Shown here: piece after piece, positions 60,301 to 64,000 of the stretch | Layout of the letters: each line of letters begins with the position of its first letter | Numbering within the stretch: the first letter of the stretch is position 1 | Assembly: GCF_000246855.1 (NCBI RefSeq) | Contig: NC_016609.1 | Coordinates: forward strand, 2,294,001 to 2,358,000 | From: Niastella koreensis GR20-10 | GTDB taxonomy: Bacteria > Bacteroidota > Bacteroidia > Chitinophagales > Chitinophagaceae | DNA length: 64,000 bases | Direction of reading: 5' to 3' | Notes under the pieces: generated by a model | The model's input: the letters and a program-made list of their open reading frames with translations, nothing else | Database searches by the model: none | What the model was told of the DNA's origin: nothing | Translations under genes and position numbers: made by a program

Positions 60301-60744
60301 ATGAAATTAAACGTGACAGCTTTAGCACAGCTTTTTGCCCGGATAGCTCTGGGGCTTGGCTTTTTATTACCTGTATGTGACCGGTTAGGATTCATGGGCG
60401 TCCCTGGTTCTGGTAAAGCAGCCTGGGGCGATTGGTCGCATTTTGTAGCCTACACCCACACGTTAATGCCCTTTACCAGTTTGCTTACGGCCAATATAGC
60501 CGGTTTGTTAGCCACCATTGCCGAAGTGGTGCTGGGCGTTTGCCTTATCGTTGGCTTTAAAACGAAATGGATGGGATTGGGAGCGGCTATTATCACGCTT
60601 ACCTTTGCGGTGTTCATGATCGCTTCCCTCGGCATAGCTGCGCCTTTTAACTATCCGGTGTTTGTATTTACTGGGGCCGGACTGCTCTTATTCACACAGC
60701 ATTCGTTTCGCTGGAGTATTGATGCGTTGTTAATAAAAAAATAG
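60301..60744 (+). CDS. DoxX-family membrane protein
   Basis: This 147-aa protein has four membrane segments, with the DoxX pattern RIALGLGFLLPVCDRLG, then TSLLTANIAGLLATIAEVVLGVCLIVG, and a C-terminal LLLFTQHSFRWSIDALL. DoxX-like proteins take part in thiol and redox stress handling in several bacteria. ATG 60301 was chosen over an upstream in-frame ATG at 60274, since family members begin at the first membrane segment. It lies 41 bp before the ECF sigma gene. Confidence 0.88.
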   Translation: MKLNVTALAQLFARIALGLGFLLPVCDRLGFMGVPGSGKAAWGDWSHFVAYTHTLMPFTSLLTANIAGLLATIAEVVLGVCLIVGFKTKWMGLGAAIITLTFAVFMIASLGIAAPFNYPVFVFTGAGLLLFTQHSFRWSIDALLIKK

Positions 60745-60751
60745 GCCTGTC

Positions 60752-60777
60752 TGTCACAAAACCGGCCAGCTGGTGTC
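60752..60777 (+). promoter_or_regulatory. ECF41-type promoter of the sigma factor gene
   Basis: TGTCACA (60752-60758), a 15-nt spacer and TGTC (60774-60777) match the published ECF41 promoter type (TGTCACA plus a CGTC-like -10). The predicted transcription start is within a few bases of the ATG at 60786, giving a nearly leaderless mRNA. Confidence 0.7.
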
Positions 60778-60785
60778 TTAAGGGT

Positions 60786-61661
60786 ATGGAGCCAAAAAAT
60801 CAGGATATTAATGCGTACAGGCCAATGCTGTTTTCAATAGCCTATAATATGCTGGGCACCTCGTCCGATGCGGAAGATATGGTGCAGGAAACCTTTATGA
60901 GCTGGTTGAATACCGACAGGTCGCATGTAGATAATATAAAATTCTACCTTATAAGAACCATCAGCAATAAGTGCATTACTCATTTAAAAAAGCTCAAAAA
61001 ACAACGGGAAGCCTACCTGGGCACCTGGCTGCCGGAACCACTGCTCTCCACCTCAGAAGTTGAAAATATGGAGGTGAGGGACCAACTCTCCATCGGGTTT
61101 CTGTACCTGCTTGAAAAGCTTACGCCCATTGAACGGGGCGTGATAATATTGAAAGAAGCTTTTGAGCTGGATTACCCTGAAATTGCAACCATTTTTGATA
61201 TTACTTACGAGAATTGCCGCCAGCATTTTAGCCGGGCAAAAAAGAAATTGCTCCTCGAAAAATCGAGGTTTACGGTTGACAGGGATAACCACGAAAAAAT
61301 ACTACGGGCGTTTTTACATGCCTGTATTAATAAGAACCCCGAAGCGCTTATTGAATTGTTACGGGAAGATGTAGTGGTGTATGTGGATGGAGGCGGAAGC
61401 GCCAACACGCTGCTGAACCCGGTGTTTGGAAGAGAAAATGTGATACAGTTGTTGGTGAATGGAATGGAAAAATTCGCAGCATTTGCCAGAACCGAAATTC
61501 TATCGGTAAATGGATTAAGCGGGGCGGCCTTTTATCAAACCGGCAATGAAACCATTCCCAATGTTTTGATTGCTATTGATACAACGGAAGGGGAAAAAAT
61601 AGAAAACGTTTACTTTATGGCCTATCCGCAAAAGATCAGTGTCACAAAAAATATGAGCTGA
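60786..61661 (+). CDS. ECF41-type RNA polymerase sigma factor with SnoaL-like C-terminal domain
   Basis: This 291-aa protein has sigma-2 (about 10-75: YRPMLFSIAYNMLGTSSDAEDMVQETFMSWL) and sigma-4 (about 105-160: LTPIERGVIILKEAFELDYPEIATIFDITYENCRQHFSRAKKKL). A linker WLPEPLL joins them, and a SnoaL-like domain (165-285) holds VYVDGGGSAN. WLPEP and the DGGG motif are hallmarks of ECF41, whose C-terminal domain controls activity in place of an anti-sigma factor. The neighbours AhpD/CMD and DoxX match the known ECF41 gene set. Confidence 0.93.
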   Translation: MEPKNQDINAYRPMLFSIAYNMLGTSSDAEDMVQETFMSWLNTDRSHVDNIKFYLIRTISNKCITHLKKLKKQREAYLGTWLPEPLLSTSEVENMEVRDQLSIGFLYLLEKLTPIERGVIILKEAFELDYPEIATIFDITYENCRQHFSRAKKKLLLEKSRFTVDRDNHEKILRAFLHACINKNPEALIELLREDVVVYVDGGGSANTLLNPVFGRENVIQLLVNGMEKFAAFARTEILSVNGLSGAAFYQTGNETIPNVLIAIDTTEGEKIENVYFMAYPQKISVTKNMS

Positions 61662-61665
61662 AGTC
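61640..61665 (+). promoter_or_regulatory. Second ECF41-type promoter, before the small DoxX-like gene
   Basis: TGTCACA (61640-61646), a 15-nt spacer and AGTC (61662-61665) repeat the arrangement of the sigma-gene promoter, here overlapping the end of the sigma gene. It lies 19 bp before the ATG at 61684. Confidence 0.65.
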
Positions 61666-61683
61666 TTATTCTTAAACAATAAG

Positions 61684-62058
61684 ATGAAACGAGACAAGAT
61701 CATTTACTGGATCGTAACAGGGTTGTTGAGTTTGAGTTTAGTGCTGGCCGGTTATATGTATTTGACAAGCCCGGTAATGGAAGCAGGTATTAAACATTTT
61801 GGTTTTCCCGGTTTCTTCCGGATCGAATTAGGCGTGGCAAAGATCATTGCATCGCTGGTCCTGATCCTGCCGGTAGTTCCACCAAGAATTAAAGAATGGG
61901 CTTATATTGGCGTAGGCATCGTATTTGCTTCTGCATTTGTAGCACACACCTCGGTTGATGGTATACATACTACACTCAGCGTAGTAATCTCATTTGGTTT
62001 TTGGATTACCTCGTTTATTTTCTTTAACAGAATTAACAAGAGAACTATCTCCATTTAA
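61684..62058 (+). CDS. DoxX-like small membrane protein
   Basis: This 124-aa protein has four hydrophobic segments: IIYWIVTGLLSLSLVLAGYMYL; FFRIELGVAKIIASLVLILPVV; KEWAYIGVGIVFASAFVAHTSV; and a last one near 100-120. The HFGFPGFFRIELGVAKI stretch is typical of the DoxX-like_2 group. It lies behind its own ECF41-type promoter, so it is the most likely direct target of the sigma factor. The 3' end overlaps the convergent bicupin gene by 14 bp. Confidence 0.85.
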   Translation: MKRDKIIYWIVTGLLSLSLVLAGYMYLTSPVMEAGIKHFGFPGFFRIELGVAKIIASLVLILPVVPPRIKEWAYIGVGIVFASAFVAHTSVDGIHTTLSVVISFGFWITSFIFFNRINKRTISI

Positions 62059-62818
62059 AAGCAAAATAACTGCATGGCTTATCTTCTACATTGGTAATGC
62101 CATGCATTTTCCCGCTTTCCATGATGTACAGATCGCCGGGGCCACCGGTATAGGTTTTACCATCGATGACCATGGAGGTATTGCCTTCGGTTATTAATAT
62201 GAGTTCCGTTTCCACGTGTTGGTGCGGGGCATGGCTGGGGCCGGCATGGTCCAGTTGCGTTACGTGCATTTCGAAGAAATCGGTCATAGCCGTGGGGCGT
62301 TCAAAGTATTTGCGTGAGCCGCCTTTATCTGTCTTTTTAAAAGGTAATGAGTCTATGTTAAGGATCAATATGCCGCCTGCTTTTTTACTACGTTCCAGGT
62401 CTATAGGTTTTTTTGACCGAAAGGCAAAAGCATAGTAGGTGAGTGGGCCATTGCCAACATTCTCGAAGGCCTGCATCTCCTGTGGTGGTATCAGGATCAC
62501 GCTGCCTGCGCTTATTCTTTTTGTTTGATTGCCTACCGTGCACTTCATGGTGCCTTCCTTTATAATAATCAGCTCTTCCCGGTCTTTTTGCGCATGCGGT
62601 GGTCGGGGAGGAGCGCCTTTTTCCTGGGTGGTGGCATGCACTTCAAAATAATCAAATTCGGGAGTAGTGCCCTGGGTAAGTTTCCGGCTTTCGCGGTGAT
62701 CGCCTTTTGTTACAGGCAGCTCATTCCAATGAATAACGCCTGAGGGAACAGGTTGCAATTGTTGTGCAAAGGCGCTTATGGCCAATAGTTGAATCAGGCA
62801 GGCAAGTAAGATTTTCAT
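62045..62818 (-). CDS. Exported two-domain cupin protein
   Basis: This 257-aa protein has a signal peptide (MKILLACLIQLLAISAFA, before QQLQPVP) and two cupin folds. The first metal-site pattern is PPHAQKDREELIIIKEG, the second is HAPHQHVETELILITEG. The first domain has fewer His ligands, so metal binding there is doubtful. Cupins can be dioxygenases, isomerases or binding proteins; the reaction is unknown. It has no shared operon and ends convergently inside the DoxX-like gene. Confidence 0.85.
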   Translation of the reverse strand: MKILLACLIQLLAISAFAQQLQPVPSGVIHWNELPVTKGDHRESRKLTQGTTPEFDYFEVHATTQEKGAPPRPPHAQKDREELIIIKEGTMKCTVGNQTKRISAGSVILIPPQEMQAFENVGNGPLTYYAFAFRSKKPIDLERSKKAGGILILNIDSLPFKKTDKGGSRKYFERPTAMTDFFEMHVTQLDHAGPSHAPHQHVETELILITEGNTSMVIDGKTYTGGPGDLYIMESGKMHGITNVEDKPCSYFAFKWR

Positions 62819-62951
62819 ATCGTATGATTGGCTGGTTGGGTGCTGTTATGAATCGTATGGAAATTTAGGGATTTATCGGATCAGGTCAAAAAGATTGAGG
62901 CAGAAGCTGTTGCCCTGACACAGTTTTTTAAACAGACCGGCGTTTCTAACT

Positions 62952-63443
62952 TAAGATGCCGCATTTAGGACTAACAATGCCGCATTTCCCAGGTGCGAAG
63001 CCAAATTTCTCATGAGCGAAATCCAATTTCCCAGGTGCGAAGTTTAATTTCTCATGAGCGAAGCTAAATTTCCCATGTGCGAAACATAATTTCCCAGGTG
63101 CGAAGCTAAATTTCCCATGTGCGAAACATAATTTCTCATGGGAAATTGAAAATTTTAACCAACATTGCCGCATAAGTTGCCAACTTTAGTGCAAAAGTTT
63201 GAAACTTTCAACAAGACTTCGACACTTTCTATGTAATGTTTTGAACTTATCATCCAATCTTGTAAACTTTCAACGCAATCTTTCGAACTTTCCACACAAA
63301 GTTGCTCCTTTACGACGGAATGTTGCCCACTGACACGTAAAGTTGGTTACTGATGAGTTATTGTTAGTTATTGATGACTTAAAGTAAGGAATTGATGAGG
63401 TATAGTTTGGCTATTTATAAGTCATAATGATCTACTGATGACT
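62952..63443. repeat. 21-bp periodic non-coding array, about 23 units
   Basis: Cutting the sequence every 21 bp from 62952 keeps one phase throughout. The first block (to about 63140) has units containing AATTTCYCAKG followed by a GCGAA core. A middle block has AACTTTC and CAATCTT cores. The last block (about 63330-63443) has TGATGAnnT cores. The spacing equals two helical turns, and the AATTT or TTT tracts repeat in phase, so intrinsic curvature is likely. It fills most of the 687-bp gap between the cupin gene and the small gene at 63506. A 75-codon frame inside it (62946-63173) is a by-product of the period. Confidence 0.8.
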
Positions 63444-63447
63444 CATA

Positions 63448-63480
63448 AATAAAAAACCATCCGCCGTGGCGAATGGTTTT
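63448..63480 (-). terminator. Rho-independent terminator of the small gene at 63506
   Basis: On the minus strand AACCATTCGCC/GGCGGATGGTT (one mismatch) is followed by six or seven T residues (A-run at 63448-63456). It lies 25 bp after the small gene's stop. Confidence 0.8.
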
Positions 63481-63505
63481 GCATGTATTATAAGAATTAA
63501 TTTAT

Positions 63506-63694
63506 TTATTTCTTCTTCATAAATTCAGGTATGCCGTATTTGTCAGTATATTCTTTAGGCAATCCATGTTCTTTTAAAAACTCAATTGCTTCTTCCCGCT
63601 TTCTTTTAACGAAAGGGTCATTACTATAATCTCTTAATTCTTTGACTATAATAATATTCTTTGTGTAATCTTCAAGTGATGGTGTTGCTGACAT
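63506..63694 (-). CDS. Small hypothetical protein downstream of DUF6934 gene
   Basis: This protein of about 62 aa (ATG 63694; an in-frame TTG at 63700 is an alternative) is cytoplasmic, charged and helical: DYTKNIIIVKELRDYSNDPFVKRKREEAIEFLKEHGLPKEYTDKYGIPEFMKKK. I do not recognise a domain. It lies 35 bp after the DUF6934-type gene and is probably co-transcribed, suggesting a two-gene module. A toxin-antitoxin role is possible but unsupported by any motif. Confidence 0.6.
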   Translation of the reverse strand: MSATPSLEDYTKNIIIVKELRDYSNDPFVKRKREEAIEFLKEHGLPKEYTDKYGIPEFMKKK

Positions 63695-63729
63695 AAACAA
63701 CCTTATTTTATATAATAAAGATACATTAT

Positions 63730-64000
63730 TTATTTTATTTTTACCATAAAAGCTTCGTAATTCTTACATTTCTCAATAGGTTGCCAATGTCCATCTATAT
63801 ATCCTTTAACAGTTAATAAGATGCTGATCTCTTGCCAATTAGCGAGAATTCCCATTTGGTAGAGCCTGGTTCTGGCGGGTGTGCTTCCCTTTGCAAATAC
63901 AATTGCATTGGGATAATATTTGATGAAGCTCATAACGGCTCCGGCTACCGTTGCTAACACTTTATCGCGGTCATGGTTATTACTCCTTACTTTATCATCC
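63730..64000 (-). CDS. DUF6934-type protein, 5' end outside window
   Basis: The frame is open to the right edge (KVRSNNHDRDKVLATVAGAVMSFIKYYPNAIVFAKGSTPARTRLYQMGI). KVLATVA, the GST-ARTRLY-MGI pattern and the short C-terminus match the small Bacteroidetes DUF6934 family as I recall it. The function is unknown. The N-terminal part lies beyond 64000. It is transcribed leftward with the small gene at 63506. Confidence 0.65.
   Translation of the reverse strand, partial: DDKVRSNNHDRDKVLATVAGAVMSFIKYYPNAIVFAKGSTPARTRLYQMGILANWQEISILLTVKGYIDGHWQPIEKCKNYEAFMVKIK

Noticed and set aside
62946..63173. A 75-codon frame with heptad repeats (FAHGKFS/FAPGKLC)
   Set aside because: The heptads follow directly from the 21-bp DNA period, the period continues beyond the frame through stops in all frames, and there is no ribosome site or promoter.
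62952..63443. CRISPR array
   Set aside because: The repeats are contiguous with no spacers, diverge along the array, and no cas genes are present.

Overview
The window reads as a chromosomal segment of a Bacteroidetes bacterium, most likely family Chitinophagaceae (Niastella/Chitinophaga-like). Supporting signs are two SusC/SusD pairs, TonB-linked outer-membrane proteins, DUF3570/DUF4266 proteins, Bacteroidetes-type -7 elements (TAnnTTTG) in place of classical -10 boxes, mostly weak Shine-Dalgarno sites and moderate GC. I saw no rRNA, tRNA, CRISPR array, phage genes or intact transposase.

Region 1 (about 3.6-31.7 kb) is a stress and energy-conservation island: PEP synthase, two Hsp20 chaperones, an MlaEFD lipid transporter, a Zn alcohol dehydrogenase, a P-type cation ATPase, three double-domain universal stress proteins, a divergent GT35 glucan phosphorylase, a triple-BON protein, a site-2 protease with CBS domains, an L,D-transpeptidase, an FtsH paralog and an HlyD/FtsX/LolD-type export system. 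The main discovery is that these genes share one promoter design. Two 12-bp FNR-like boxes (TGAC/T-N4-ATCA) lie exactly 22 bp apart centre to centre, and a -7 element is centred 33-34 bp from the proximal box. I found this at nine intergenic sites serving eleven or twelve transcription directions. It fits a Crp/Fnr-type activator bound at about -40 and -62, and suggests a low-oxygen or starvation regulon comparable in content to the mycobacterial DosR set. A TamB gene lies left of the island and runs off the window edge. A thioredoxin/ApbE/DUF4266/DUF3570 operon and a porin-like gene lie inside the island but lack the motif pair.

Region 2 (31.7-47 kb) is mixed: a frameshifted sulfatase, a MetE-like protein, envelope glycan genes (deacetylase, GT2, GT39), a small His-rich secreted protein, a three-gene sugar locus (two Gfo/Idh/MocA proteins and a GH106-type rhamnosidase), an M1 peptidase, an AraC-type gene remnant, and an AHSA1/ArsR pair with a double palindromic operator.

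Region 3 (47.9-58.7 kb) is one long leftward operon: SusC-A, SusD-A, SusC-B, SusD-B and a PKD-type surface lipoprotein. Region 4 (59-62.8 kb) holds a Crp-family regulator, AhpD/CMD and DoxX proteins, an ECF41-type sigma factor with two matching TGTCACA-N15-(T/A)GTC promoters, and a bicupin. The right end carries a non-coding array of about 490 bp with strict 21-bp periodicity, then a small hypothetical gene and a DUF6934-type gene cut by the window edge.
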